Origin: Candidatus Nanoarchaeia archaeon
Lineage (GTDB): Archaea; Nanobdellota; Nanobdellia; Pacearchaeales; GW2011-AR1
DNA length: 64,000 nucleotides
Assembly: GCA_028718805.1 (NCBI GenBank)
Contig: JAQUKY010000002.1
Location: 65,424 to 129,423 of the forward strand
Direction of reading: 5' to 3'
Shown here one piece after another: positions 41,561-50,954 of the stretch (its first letter is position 1; every line of letters starts with the position of its first letter). The translations under genes and the position numbers were made by a program. The notes under the pieces were generated by a model. It saw only the letters and a program-made list of their open reading frames with translations. It was not told the origin of the DNA and did not search any database.

Positions 41561-43555
41561 TCATTTGGTCTTTAACTTGTCTAATCTATTAGCTATATTC
41601 ATCTCTGTCTTTGTTCTGTGTCTTCTTTTTAAATAATAAAGTCCTCCAACACCCGCGGCTAATGCTAGTCCAATTTCAGGAAGAGGCCCAAGTTCTATTT
41701 TTTCTTCTAATAAATTAGATGGCTGAAACTGCCCTTTAAATTCATCATAAATTCCATAATCTCTTGCAATTTTCTCTGCATAAGGCCTTTTTGATTCAAT
41801 TAATACTCTCACAATATCATACTTAGCAGCTAATATTGATTCAGCAGTTAATGCCCTGCTTACATTCTCCACACTTGGCTCTCTGCGCAATATCTCATCG
41901 CTTCTCTGGTCATTTAATATCCTGAGAAGAGAATGCTGACCATCTCCCCTACGAACAGCATCAGCAACAATTGTCTCTACATACGCACACATCTTAAAAT
42001 AATCCCATCCTTTTTCCTTGCTGACATTAGGAGGGGCCATAAATGAAAATAATGTAGTGACTGTAAGGTCATTTTCAGGGATAATCCCTGCTGCTAATTT
42101 TTCTATCTCTGCTTTTTCATCATGTGTTGGCGTGCATAAAACACTTCCGATTAGTTCGGTTTTCTTATTAATTTTTCCATCACCATTTAAATCAAAATAA
42201 TAATTATAAATTACATCCTGCCCGTATTTAAACCAAAAATCTTTAATTTCTATTTTTGCTATTTTGCCAAATTTATCCTTTATAGTATATCCTCCGTTAT
42301 TATACTTGTCAAAAGGATAAAATCTGTCTCTGCCTTTTCCAATTGGGATTTCATCTAACAAAGGATAATTTCCAGAGCTCAATCCCCATGGGAAAAAATT
42401 CCAGTTATTATCAACTCTCAATATATCGCTTTCATTTCTTGTCCATCCAAAAAGATGATGTTTTGTTTTTTTCCAAAATCCCGGATCTTCTCCAAGATAA
42501 ATTGTACTATCTTGAGGCAACCATTTAAAAAATCCATCTTCACGACTTGAGTAAATAGTCTTCCTGTCCATTTTTTTTTCTATTTTTAAAATTTTGCTGA
42601 CTAAGTCTTCCCTTGTTGGAGTGTCAGCTTTTTCAGGCAGTCCTAAAAATTCCTTTGCAAGCTTTGCATTTTCAGGGGTGCTTAAATCAGAATCAAGGAG
42701 CCCTGTTCCTTGTAAAAAGTTTTTTGCAAGCTCTTTATTTGTAGGGGCATTTAAAAAATCCTGAAGAAGAGTACCGTCTCTATAATGGCTTCCACGAAAC
42801 CACCCTAATGCATTTCTGGATTCTACTAATCTATTAATCATAATTTTTATACCTTTTTTTGATGTGCCATCTTCTTGTAATATCTCCCCAATTATCCCAG
42901 GTTCATTTTCTTTCAAGCCTCTTTCAAAAGGAAATTCAACAACATCAATATCATTTTGTTTCCATCCTCTTTCAGGATCAACTTTATATACCATATATCT
43001 TTTGGGCATCCTTTTTTCTAATGGAACTAAAATCTCTGAAGATTCTTCTTTATAGGTTGTCGCTCCATTAATCCTTAATCCTATCTGGAATCTTTCATTT
43101 TTTAATGCTGATCTGATAACTCTCTCATTTTTCTCATCATACATAGTATATGTTTCAAGATTTCCTCTTTTGTCCCTTCTGGTTTCAGCTATCTGTGCGT
43201 TAATCTTGCTTTCCTCGCTTCCTCCTCCGTAATATTTGATTATTGTTGCCCTGTCAGCTTTTTCAGCTGCTCTTTTCTCCTTATTCCCTGCAACTTCCAC
43301 CATATATTTTGTGTTTAGCACAGTATTTCTTATTGGATAATCCTGCCTTTTTACAAGGTAATCCAGTGTAAAGTAACCACCAACTATGCCTGCCGTAATA
43401 ATGGCGGCTGTTGCGTACTCTTTTATATGGTCATTTATGTTCTGTTTAATTCTCTGCCATTTGGTTAGAGGTTCTCCAGAGCTCTTGCTGGGTTTATGGT
43501 TCATACGCGCTTTTATATCTGCGATTCTATCTCTGTTGCTTTTTTCTTCTGCCAT
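41561..43555 (-). CDS. Large membrane-anchored protein with TM at both ends and a Ca-loop motif
   Basis: 664 residues from the ATG at 43555 (a TTG lies two codons before). The N-terminal region is basic with one TM near residue 55 (ATAAIITAGIVGGYFTLDYL). The long middle is probably outside the membrane and includes YYFDLNGDGKINKKTELIG, a DxNxDG calcium-loop (EF-hand/dockerin-like). The C-terminus has a second hydrophobic segment (IGLALAAGVGGLYYL) and a basic tail. No family recognised. The DLNGDG loop also occurs in the small secreted protein at 50293. Centre of the eight-gene unit. Confidence 0.65.
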   Translation of the reverse strand: MAEEKSNRDRIADIKARMNHKPSKSSGEPLTKWQRIKQNINDHIKEYATAAIITAGIVGGYFTLDYLVKRQDYPIRNTVLNTKYMVEVAGNKEKRAAEKADRATIIKYYGGGSEESKINAQIAETRRDKRGNLETYTMYDEKNERVIRSALKNERFQIGLRINGATTYKEESSEILVPLEKRMPKRYMVYKVDPERGWKQNDIDVVEFPFERGLKENEPGIIGEILQEDGTSKKGIKIMINRLVESRNALGWFRGSHYRDGTLLQDFLNAPTNKELAKNFLQGTGLLDSDLSTPENAKLAKEFLGLPEKADTPTREDLVSKILKIEKKMDRKTIYSSREDGFFKWLPQDSTIYLGEDPGFWKKTKHHLFGWTRNESDILRVDNNWNFFPWGLSSGNYPLLDEIPIGKGRDRFYPFDKYNNGGYTIKDKFGKIAKIEIKDFWFKYGQDVIYNYYFDLNGDGKINKKTELIGSVLCTPTHDEKAEIEKLAAGIIPENDLTVTTLFSFMAPPNVSKEKGWDYFKMCAYVETIVADAVRRGDGQHSLLRILNDQRSDEILRREPSVENVSRALTAESILAAKYDIVRVLIESKRPYAEKIARDYGIYDEFKGQFQPSNLLEEKIELGPLPEIGLALAAGVGGLYYLKRRHRTKTEMNIANRLDKLKTK

Positions 43556-43570
43556 TTTCAATCTATAAAT

Positions 43571-44461
43571 TTAGTAATTATCTAAATCCTTTAGTTGATC
43601 TCTTCTAAGTGCCTTTCGCCTATCTTCTTCAGCTTTGTTTCTTTCTTCTATCCTTTGTCTTATCGAAGAGATTGTAGCACTTATGCTCTTACCAACACCT
43701 TCTGCAGCATTAACTATTTTTTGCCCAACCTTTTGGCCAATTTCTACTGAAGAAAGTTGTTTCTGTTCAGTTTGCGAAGATTTTTCTGGCGCTATCTCTG
43801 TAGATTCGATAACTTTCAGGTTAGCTGTAGGTGAATAGTTTCTTACAATATCAAGAAGTTTGTTGTCTTTTGTTAATTCTCTTGCCATACTATCAAGTTC
43901 TTTCTCGTCTTTTGAGCTTTTAGACCAAACCGAAGAAATTCTATCTTTCGCATAAAGAATCCCTTTTCCAGTCAACATACCTCCAAATAAAGCCAAACCC
44001 TGAAAAGGAGTAAGTGCAAATGCTCTTCCTATATGACCATATCCTAAAGAAATCTGAGATAAAAATACTCCTGCATCTGCTGCAACCTGCATTCCATATG
44101 CAAGTGCAAACTGTTTTCCTGTCTTGAGCTTGTTGATTCTCTCATGATTTTTAAAGTATTTTACTTTCTCTGTGATTCTATTGACTAATCCTTTAGCTCC
44201 TGTCTGTTCATTATTTTCAAAAGAAATTCCATTTTGTTCGAAATATTCTTTTGATTTCATTATTGCACTAAAGTAGTCTTTAGAACTTGTATTTTGTTCT
44301 GTATTAACAAGATAGTTCAGAGCTTCTGTTTGTGCTAATTTTTTCTCAAGCCTTTCTTTTGTGAATCTTTTTGCATTTTCTGAAAAGAGTCTATCTGTAA
44401 AAGAGAAGCCAATTCCTGCAACATAGTTCGCAATTAAATTCTCGTACCAAGTAAATGTCAT
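43571..44461 (-). CDS. Hypothetical membrane-associated protein
   Basis: 296 residues. Helical N-terminal half with charged segments. Two weak hydrophobic stretches near residues 120-175 (FALAYGMQVAADAGVFLSQI; ALTPFQGLALFGGMLTGKGI). The C-terminal tail is highly charged (RQRIEERNKAEEDRRKALRR). It begins 1 nt after the stop of the upstream gene and ends 15 nt before the next start, so it is in the same operon. Function unknown. Confidence 0.6.
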   Translation of the reverse strand: MTFTWYENLIANYVAGIGFSFTDRLFSENAKRFTKERLEKKLAQTEALNYLVNTEQNTSSKDYFSAIMKSKEYFEQNGISFENNEQTGAKGLVNRITEKVKYFKNHERINKLKTGKQFALAYGMQVAADAGVFLSQISLGYGHIGRAFALTPFQGLALFGGMLTGKGILYAKDRISSVWSKSSKDEKELDSMARELTKDNKLLDIVRNYSPTANLKVIESTEIAPEKSSQTEQKQLSSVEIGQKVGQKIVNAAEGVGKSISATISSIRQRIEERNKAEEDRRKALRRDQLKDLDNY

Positions 44462-44462
44462 T

Positions 44463-45791
44463 TTATTTATTACCTCCTGTATGATTTAATAAAGCATAAG
44501 CAATATATCTCTGTCTGTTTGTGGGAAGAGATGGAAACTCTGTTATTAATTTTCTTTTGTTAAATTCATAAATTCTTACAGGATCAGTATGGTCAAGTTC
44601 AGCAAGCATATGATTTATTAGTTCTGGCTTGCTGACAGATTCTTCTTTTTTGCTTGGAGGTTCTGATAATTTTAATCTGGCTTCATAACTGGCATTAATA
44701 ATCGCATTTTTGATGCTTTTATTTATCGTTAGTTTGCTGATTTCTTTGAGTTCATCGTAGACTTCAGGGAATTTATTTTGGCTGTAGCATTGAACAATCG
44801 ACCCTTTTCTTTGATAAGGTTCAAGATTAACTATATCTATTCCTTCTGAAAGTAATGTTTCATCTTCAATCTCCCGGAGCCTTTGAGGTATCAAGTTTTC
44901 ATTATATTTTAAAAATTTATAGCTATGCAGAACATCCAAGACTTTTGGGTCATGTAGGTCCAGGCTTAATATTTCTTCTCCGAAATCTTTTGGGTCTCCC
45001 TGCTCATGAGAAATAAAAATTGTTTTTAAATTACCTTTTTGTTTATTAAAATTTCTTAAGCAGTGAATTCCTTTGAAAAATTCAACGTAAAAACAATGGA
45101 CTTCTTTAGTTATTGGGAATACCTTTGAGATGCTTCTGTTTCTTATGTCTCCCAGTGACTTAACATACTCCTGCATTTTTTGAATATAGTCAGGATTTAA
45201 AGCATTATCATCATCCCCCAAGTTATCTGACATTTTTCTTAATTCAAAAAAGTTTTTCACAGTTCCTTCAAGTGTATCAAGGCTTATCTCAACTGTTCTG
45301 AACGATAATAAATCATCAGCAGAATTATAAATAGCTATTCCGTTTTCTAATTCTCCAAATAATGCTTCTGATTGTGTTATGTCTTCGATTGTATGTCTTG
45401 ACTGTCTGTAAACTTCATCAAACAAACCATCCTCATAAGAAGTTTGAGGAGCTACAAGAGGAGCTAATTGTTGGTCAGGAGAAATTACAATCATAAATCT
45501 GTTTGCAGATTTTATATTGAGATAACTATCTCCAAATTCAAATCTTTTAGAATATTTTTTCTTGAAATAAGCGCATAGTTCTGGACTTAACCCTCTTTTA
45601 TCAATTCTGAAACTATCCACATCACAGTCTAGATTAAAAACATTTTTTAGAATTGTATTATATCTTTGTGCAAGCTCTTTATCTACAGTAAATAACCCCT
45701 GGTTTATTAAGCCAAGAGTTTCTAAGCTTACATTATCTTTTGGAATTTTTTTCCTGATTTCATCTGCATTTATTTTTAAATTTTTTGCCAT
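44463..45791 (-). CDS. Hypothetical protein
   Basis: 442 residues from the ATG at 45791; the ATG at 45800 would overlap the AAA+ stop. Soluble, mixed alpha/beta. Segments such as FYVEFFKGIHCLRNFNKQKG, TIFISHEQGDPKDF and EILSLDLHDPKVLDVLHSYK look well structured but match no family I know. It directly follows the AAA+ ATPase gene, so it is a likely partner or substrate adaptor. Confidence 0.62.
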   Translation of the reverse strand: MAKNLKINADEIRKKIPKDNVSLETLGLINQGLFTVDKELAQRYNTILKNVFNLDCDVDSFRIDKRGLSPELCAYFKKKYSKRFEFGDSYLNIKSANRFMIVISPDQQLAPLVAPQTSYEDGLFDEVYRQSRHTIEDITQSEALFGELENGIAIYNSADDLLSFRTVEISLDTLEGTVKNFFELRKMSDNLGDDDNALNPDYIQKMQEYVKSLGDIRNRSISKVFPITKEVHCFYVEFFKGIHCLRNFNKQKGNLKTIFISHEQGDPKDFGEEILSLDLHDPKVLDVLHSYKFLKYNENLIPQRLREIEDETLLSEGIDIVNLEPYQRKGSIVQCYSQNKFPEVYDELKEISKLTINKSIKNAIINASYEARLKLSEPPSKKEESVSKPELINHMLAELDHTDPVRIYEFNKRKLITEFPSLPTNRQRYIAYALLNHTGGNK

Positions 45792-45792
45792 T

Positions 45793-47625
45793 TTATTCAT
45801 CTTTATATGTTTGTTTTAATCTGTTCGCACCCTCATTTTGAACTTTAACCGCATGAATATATTTTCCGACATCGCTCTCAAATTTATCATCTGCGTATCT
45901 CTGTTCAGAGGAAGCATATCTTTCAATTTCTTGGAGTATTGTTTCTCCATTAACGGGTTTACATAAACTCTTTAGCCTTCCAACTTTCTCAGAAAATTCT
46001 AAATCAAAAAATTCTTCTGGTTTTACGTACCATTCTTCGGGTATGTCATAATCATTAATTCTTTGTCTTATTGCTTCTGCAGCAGCATGTGTTGCTCTGC
46101 CAGTAAATCGTGGATTTTTCTTTTTAACCTCTGCACAGAATTCTCCTATATCTCTTAAGGTAATTCCCCCAGTAATTTTACTTTTAATGGTTTCAACTAA
46201 CGATTTATTATCCTTTGAAGCAGTTCCATAAACTGATTGACCCTTTCTCATTTCATAAGGAGTATAGCCCTTGCCAGAAGGAATTGCAATAATTCCTAAT
46301 CCTAGTTCTTTTGTAAATTCATCACTTAATATATCTGAAAAATCATACCATTCCTGTGGTCCATCAACAGAATATCTTGCAATAAATCTTTGCCTTAAAG
46401 CAGGGTCCATAGACGCTGCATCATTTGTAGCAGCCCACATTTGAGTATTTCCTATTAAGACTGTATTTAAACCATCTAAATATTGCATCAAACTAAAAAG
46501 AAGGTCATTATCGGAACCTCCTCCTGTCGTATCTCTGCTCATCTTAGCAACTAAATCAATATCATCTAGTACGGCAACGTATAATCCATCAGGCCTTCTT
46601 GTTACAGCAAGCCTCTCTTTAGTTTGCCTTCCTGTTAATGAGTAGTATTCACTCTTAACACCCTGATCAATTATAACCTGAGTCCATTTTAGATTCATAT
46701 TTTTTCTTTTCCAGAATTCATTTAATTGCTGGACTCTTTGATCCAGTCTTGTCAGACCTGCTTTAAACAATTTTGTTTTTCCAGTACCGGGAAGCCCATC
46801 ATAAAGGACAGAAGGAGGCAAGCCACCTAGTTCCATTATTGGATTTTTTTTAGCAATTAAATCGAATAAGGGCATTCTATCCATATCTCTGAACATTTCT
46901 TGTTTAGCAAGAACATTTCCTGCAACTTGATAAGGTTGCACCTTTACGAATTCAATTTTTTCTGAAGCTTTTTCTTCTAATCGGGCTTCAAATCCAGAAA
47001 TTGTAACTTCATCCATTACTCTGAACTCTGTTCCAGAGACCAAGTCAACAAGTTTTTTATTAAATGAAGATTTTTTTGAAACTGCATGGTTCTTCATAAA
47101 TCTAAAATATTCAATACTTGAACTTATAAGATCACTTCCGCCCTTTAATAAGTCATTATCTTTTCTGAATGCTGTTATTGAATAAAGTAGAGCTAAAAAA
47201 TCATTTGCAACATCATTTTGAGTCTGGCTAAAATCAAAAGAAAAATCTTTTGATACAGGATACTCCATGGCATCCTCCTTTAAGTTTTTGTTTAATCTGT
47301 TTTCAATAAAAGAACTTGCTGCAAATACAGAATAAGCTCCTAAAAAAGCTCTTTTTTCGCTTTCAGGGATGTTTCCGTCTATTTTTTCTTTTGCGATTCT
47401 ATTTTGTAGAGTATCATACATCTCATAATAAAGGCAGCTTCCTCTTCTAAATGCCTCTTCAAATTCAGTCCAGTCCTTGTCTATCTTAATGTTTTTTAAA
47501 AGATCAGATAAATTAGCTCTTTGTCTCTCTCCGATTCTTATTGAGCCCATTTTTGCTTCTAAATCTGCTTCGTGTTTTTCTAATGCTTCTTTTGTTATCG
47601 GGAACATCCCGCCTTTTTCTGCCAT
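45793..47625 (-). CDS. AAA+ ATPase
   Basis: 610 residues from the ATG at 47625, preceded by GGAGGTTACAAT and overlapping the upstream stop (TAATG). Walker A YDGLPGTGKTKLF, Walker B GLYVAVLDDIDLVAKMS, sensor-1 MWAATND and arginine-finger segment SMDPALRQRFIARY are all present, as in classic AAA proteins. A 250-residue N-terminal helical domain is unrecognised. It probably remodels the cluster's coiled-coil or membrane proteins. No protease or vWA domain is fused. Confidence 0.85.
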   Translation of the reverse strand: MAEKGGMFPITKEALEKHEADLEAKMGSIRIGERQRANLSDLLKNIKIDKDWTEFEEAFRRGSCLYYEMYDTLQNRIAKEKIDGNIPESEKRAFLGAYSVFAASSFIENRLNKNLKEDAMEYPVSKDFSFDFSQTQNDVANDFLALLYSITAFRKDNDLLKGGSDLISSSIEYFRFMKNHAVSKKSSFNKKLVDLVSGTEFRVMDEVTISGFEARLEEKASEKIEFVKVQPYQVAGNVLAKQEMFRDMDRMPLFDLIAKKNPIMELGGLPPSVLYDGLPGTGKTKLFKAGLTRLDQRVQQLNEFWKRKNMNLKWTQVIIDQGVKSEYYSLTGRQTKERLAVTRRPDGLYVAVLDDIDLVAKMSRDTTGGGSDNDLLFSLMQYLDGLNTVLIGNTQMWAATNDAASMDPALRQRFIARYSVDGPQEWYDFSDILSDEFTKELGLGIIAIPSGKGYTPYEMRKGQSVYGTASKDNKSLVETIKSKITGGITLRDIGEFCAEVKKKNPRFTGRATHAAAEAIRQRINDYDIPEEWYVKPEEFFDLEFSEKVGRLKSLCKPVNGETILQEIERYASSEQRYADDKFESDVGKYIHAVKVQNEGANRLKQTYKDE

Positions 47626-48761
47626 TATATTGTAACCTCCTCTGATTCTGTAACTCCGTAAACCTCGCATGGGTTTTCATGTTCATCACAGCCTCTTTTT
47701 AATTTTTGTTTGACTCTCATAGGAACAATCAACGCATATTTCATCAATTTTACATCACTGTAAACTTCGTTTTCAATTTTCTTATTTGTAAAAAAATGGG
47801 CTATGTAGTCTAAAGTTCTCTGCATTTTTGTTACATCTACACTTAAAACCATCTCAGCAGTAAATCTTAATGCAGAGGCATTGTTAACATTATCGAAAGC
47901 ATTTTCAAGTTCAGAATTATTTAGTGTTAATTTATCATAATAAGGCCCAACAGTATACTTTCTTATTTGTTTTGGGTGTATTTCGTCAATCTTTTTATCA
48001 ACATGAATAACAAATTCTCTTAAATCTTCAATACCTCTCCTGCTTTCCTGGATAAAATAGGTAAGTAGCTGGTGTTTTTCTTTTTTCTTTCCTTTTTCAT
48101 CATGCAATGGATTAAATTTTGCATCCTGGGTAAACCACATTCTATAGAAAACAGGAACATTCAATCCAGCTTCGATGCACGACCAGTCTATAAAATAATT
48201 TCTTCTCCCATCTTTTGTACCGCAATATTCGGGGTCTTTTGTATTTACTGAGAGTGATGGCAAAAGATTAGTTGACATGACTTTTGAGAAATAATTATGC
48301 CTTTGGAGTAAGATTTGTTCATGTAAAATTGGCTGTCCTTCCATTATATTTGCTCTTATCTTGCTGATTATCTTTTCTCGTTTAGAGAGCTGGTTATCGA
48401 GGATATCTTTAGCTCTTTGTTTATCCCTCTCTAAATAACTAAAATTTGCAACTGTTGGAAATCCGCAATTTATTGTATTAATTGAAAGAGCAAAATCAAT
48501 CTGGTCTTCTCCATTAACCAGATATTTTAATGCAAAACAGTCAAGAGAATCTTTAATTTGTTTAATGAAAGGTATAGCAAATTCATTATCAGTTTCTTTT
48601 TGAGAATTTCTTGATAAAATTGTGTTCAGGTTAGACAGTCTTTGTTGTAATCTGGTTAGATAAGGTTTTATCTCTTCAGGATTAAGATGTTTACAATCCT
48701 GTGGGTCTTCTGTTGTTTCCAAAAGTTTTTGCAAGTCGATTTTTCCTTTGTCAAATACCAT
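47625..48761 (-). CDS. Hypothetical protein upstream of AAA+ ATPase
   Basis: 378 residues, mainly helical, soluble. Contains RRNYFIDWSCIEAGLNVPVF, FIQESRRGIEDLREFVIHVD and a Cys pair near the end (KRGCDEHENPCEVYG). No known family. The stop overlaps the AAA+ start, so expression is coupled. Likely works with the ATPase. Confidence 0.62.
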   Translation of the reverse strand: MVFDKGKIDLQKLLETTEDPQDCKHLNPEEIKPYLTRLQQRLSNLNTILSRNSQKETDNEFAIPFIKQIKDSLDCFALKYLVNGEDQIDFALSINTINCGFPTVANFSYLERDKQRAKDILDNQLSKREKIISKIRANIMEGQPILHEQILLQRHNYFSKVMSTNLLPSLSVNTKDPEYCGTKDGRRNYFIDWSCIEAGLNVPVFYRMWFTQDAKFNPLHDEKGKKKEKHQLLTYFIQESRRGIEDLREFVIHVDKKIDEIHPKQIRKYTVGPYYDKLTLNNSELENAFDNVNNASALRFTAEMVLSVDVTKMQRTLDYIAHFFTNKKIENEVYSDVKLMKYALIVPMRVKQKLKRGCDEHENPCEVYGVTESEEVTI

Positions 48762-48793
48762 TTTAAATCTCCAAAAAATAAGGTTTAACTTGA

Positions 48794-49900
48794 TTAGTTC
48801 GTGCCTGGCGCAGCATATGCAGCCTTTTCTTCATTAAGGATATTTTCATAACCTTCTCGTGCTGCTATTCCTCTTGCTTTCCATTCGGCAAGCTCATCTG
48901 GAGACATTGGTTTTGCTAGCTTTCTCATTCCAAGTTCATCTAGAATTCCTTCAGCAGCAGTAACTGCTGTTTTTGTTATCTCTGCAGTAGTCTTGTTCAT
49001 AGCCTTGTCTGCAAGACTTGCAGATTTTACCCTATAAACAGTTTTTACCAGAGTTTCTATTTTTTGGAATAATATTGTTCTGTTGTCTATTTTTTGCTGC
49101 ATATCACTTATTGAAGTTGCAAGAGCTCTTACAACATTTTCATATTGTTCAAGGTTCCTTTCCTGGTATTGAAGATCATCTTGCGCATTCTTGACAATTG
49201 AAAAATGATAATCTTCTGCATTTCTAGCAGTATCCAGCTCGTCTTTTATTCCAGTTCTTTCCAATTCTCTTTCCACTCTTTTCTCACCAGTTAAAGTTGC
49301 TAATTCTTTGTCAATTTCAGCTAATTTTGTTTCCAAAGTATTCCTAGTCTGTTGCTGCTCGTTATAACTTTTTTCATTTTCATTCAATTTTTCAAGAGTA
49401 TTATCTCTCACACTTCTTATTTCTTTTACTGCTTTTTTATTTTCAACAGCACTGCTGTACATAACGTCTCTCATATCTGCATAATATTTTAGAATCTGGC
49501 CTATATTATCAGCAAGACTTGTGTTTAGGATTCTCTTTGTTTTTAAGTCTGTTGCCCATTTAGATGAAAAAAGCTTAGCAAATTTTTCCTTGCCTACATA
49601 TATATCAACCCCTTCAAGATATTCTTCTACTGAACCAAATTCACTACCCAAAGCATCAACAGTATTTGCAACATATGTAGTTAATTCATTATTTCTCTCT
49701 GCACTGATTTCAAGTTTTGATTTTTCAGAAGCTTCTCTTTGCTTACCCTGAAGAACTTGTGCAGTTCCTAGTTTATAAGTTTGAAGATAATCCTGGTTAG
49801 CTTGTCTTACACTTTCTACTTTTTGTTTGAGAGTATTAAGTCTTTCGCCTTTTTGAGCGTCTAATTCAAGTTGTTCGTATATATTTTGTGTTGCTGCCAT
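48794..49900 (-). CDS. Coiled-coil protein, first gene of the AAA+ cluster
   Basis: 368 residues, almost entirely helical with long coiled coils (RNTLETKLAEIDKELATLTG; LQYQERNLEQYENVVRALAT). The general look (NNELTTYVANTVDALGSEF, ADNIGQILKYYADMR) recalls TelA/toxic-anion-resistance-type helical proteins, but the match is weak. The AAAATGG start context is shared with several cluster genes. It opens the operon; the 392-nt spacer upstream holds the promoter. Confidence 0.6.
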   Translation of the reverse strand: MAATQNIYEQLELDAQKGERLNTLKQKVESVRQANQDYLQTYKLGTAQVLQGKQREASEKSKLEISAERNNELTTYVANTVDALGSEFGSVEEYLEGVDIYVGKEKFAKLFSSKWATDLKTKRILNTSLADNIGQILKYYADMRDVMYSSAVENKKAVKEIRSVRDNTLEKLNENEKSYNEQQQTRNTLETKLAEIDKELATLTGEKRVERELERTGIKDELDTARNAEDYHFSIVKNAQDDLQYQERNLEQYENVVRALATSISDMQQKIDNRTILFQKIETLVKTVYRVKSASLADKAMNKTTAEITKTAVTAAEGILDELGMRKLAKPMSPDELAEWKARGIAAREGYENILNEEKAAYAAPGTN

Positions 49901-50012
49901 TTTGTTTTTGTATTGTTATTTTGTTACTATTATTAAGTTATATATTATTAATAATTAATAAAATTTACCCTATTTAAGTCTTCTGCATGATTTTACGTTA
50001 CTGACTAGTAGA

Positions 50013-50070
50013 TATAAAAAGCGGCTTCGCCCGAGAACTATCATATAGGAAACAATTTGACCGAGAACCC
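50013..50070 (+). repeat. Left arm of imperfect inverted repeat
   Basis: CGAGAACCC (50062-50070) and AAAAAGCGGCTTCGCCCGAGAA (50017-50038, split by spacing) are the reverse complements, with mismatches, of GGGTTCTCGG and TTTTCGGGCGTAGC at 50860-50915. The two arms bracket one small gene (50293-50712). Confidence 0.4.
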
Positions 50071-50229
50071 TTTTAAAATTCTGATTTTTTGAGATTTCTT
50101 GAAGACCTTATATTATCAACCTCTTCAATTTTCCTAGCCTTAAACTTAGTTGAGAATCTCTTAAAGTCAATATCAAGACCGCTATAAAAAGTTTCCAATT
50201 ATTGAAGTAGAATGAAACTAATCAATTAT

Positions 50230-50269
50230 TGTGTTATTTTATAGTAGTTACAAAGTAGGAAGATTTAAA
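50230..50269 (+). promoter_or_regulatory. Promoter of the 50293 gene, sharing a block with the DGR operon promoter
   Basis: The 25 nt at 50230-50254 match 29768-29792 with one mismatch, and both are followed by AGATTTAAA (here 50261-50269). The TATA-like element lies 28 nt before the ATG, so the transcript is probably leaderless. Confidence 0.55.
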
Positions 50270-50292
50270 AAGAGGAATTTCTAATAATATAA

Positions 50293-50712
50293 ATGAAAAA
50301 ATCATTAAAACCAATTGTATCCGCTGCGATTATACTTGGAGCTGCTTTATTAGGATCTAAGATTTACAATTCAGCTCTTAACAATAGATCAATAAATAAA
50401 CCAGCATATCATACAGAATCATGTGCAACAGGATTATCTGGTCATATAGAGTATACCCGATATCCTGATGGTTCTCAAGATGTAAAGATTTATCCAGGAA
50501 TATCACATCAATATGCTGATTCTAAGCTTTATCAAGATTTAAATGGAGATGGCATTGTAGATAGAATAAGGGAAAACGGCTCTTTGTTAAAAGCAAATCG
50601 TTTAACTGAAATTCTTATAAGAGAACATGATTATAGTCAAAATAAAAAAAGATTTGATGAAGCAGATAAACAACTGCAAGAATTAATGACAAAATATCCT
50701 TCCAAAAAATAA
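50293..50712 (+). CDS. Small secreted/anchored protein with DxNxDG loop
   Basis: 139 residues. N-terminal basic residues and a hydrophobic stretch (PIVSAAIILGAALLGSKIYN) indicate a signal or anchor. The ectodomain has YQDLNGDGIVDRIRENGSLL, a calcium-loop like that in the 664-residue cluster protein, and a charged helical C-terminus. It is divergent from the AAA+ cluster and bracketed by inverted repeats. Function unknown; the shared promoter block suggests co-regulation with the DGR operon. Confidence 0.62.
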   Translation: MKKSLKPIVSAAIILGAALLGSKIYNSALNNRSINKPAYHTESCATGLSGHIEYTRYPDGSQDVKIYPGISHQYADSKLYQDLNGDGIVDRIRENGSLLKANRLTEILIREHDYSQNKKRFDEADKQLQELMTKYPSKK

Positions 50713-50859
50713 AAAATGAGGTTTTAGCTGGAAACCAATTTTTAAGATTATCTTATCACTCTTAGTCATTCAACCTTTCTGTGGAATTTGTTGTATTTCA
50801 CTTTTGACAACGCTAAACTTAATCTCGGTTAAAAACTACCCTCTTTTAACCCAAAATCT

Positions 50860-50932
50860 GGGTTCTCGGTTGAGATTATGTTAAAGCTTTATAAAGAGGC
50901 TGGTTTTCGGGCGTAGCTATAAAAAGCAGGTT
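50860..50932 (+). repeat. Right arm of imperfect inverted repeat
   Basis: GGGTTCTCGGT (50860-50870) and TTTTCGGGCGTAGC (50903-50916) followed by TATAAAAAGC mirror the left arm at 50013-50070. Conservation is partial. The remaining spacer (50713-50954) shows nothing else. Confidence 0.4.
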
Positions 50933-50954
50933 AATTAAAATACCGACGGAAAAT

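Larger units (their letters stand above)
49901..50292. other. Spacer with promoters, inverted-repeat arm and a possible coding remnant
   Basis: The left part is AT-rich and holds the minus-strand promoter for the coiled-coil gene. 50013-50070 is the left arm of an imperfect inverted repeat. On the minus strand from about 50197 to 50078 a frame reads like coding sequence (SGLDIDFKRFSTKFKARKIE, then EVDNIRSSRNLKKSEF and stop) but lacks a proper start, so a decayed gene end is possible. 50230-50269 is the promoter of the small secreted-protein gene. Confidence 0.35.
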
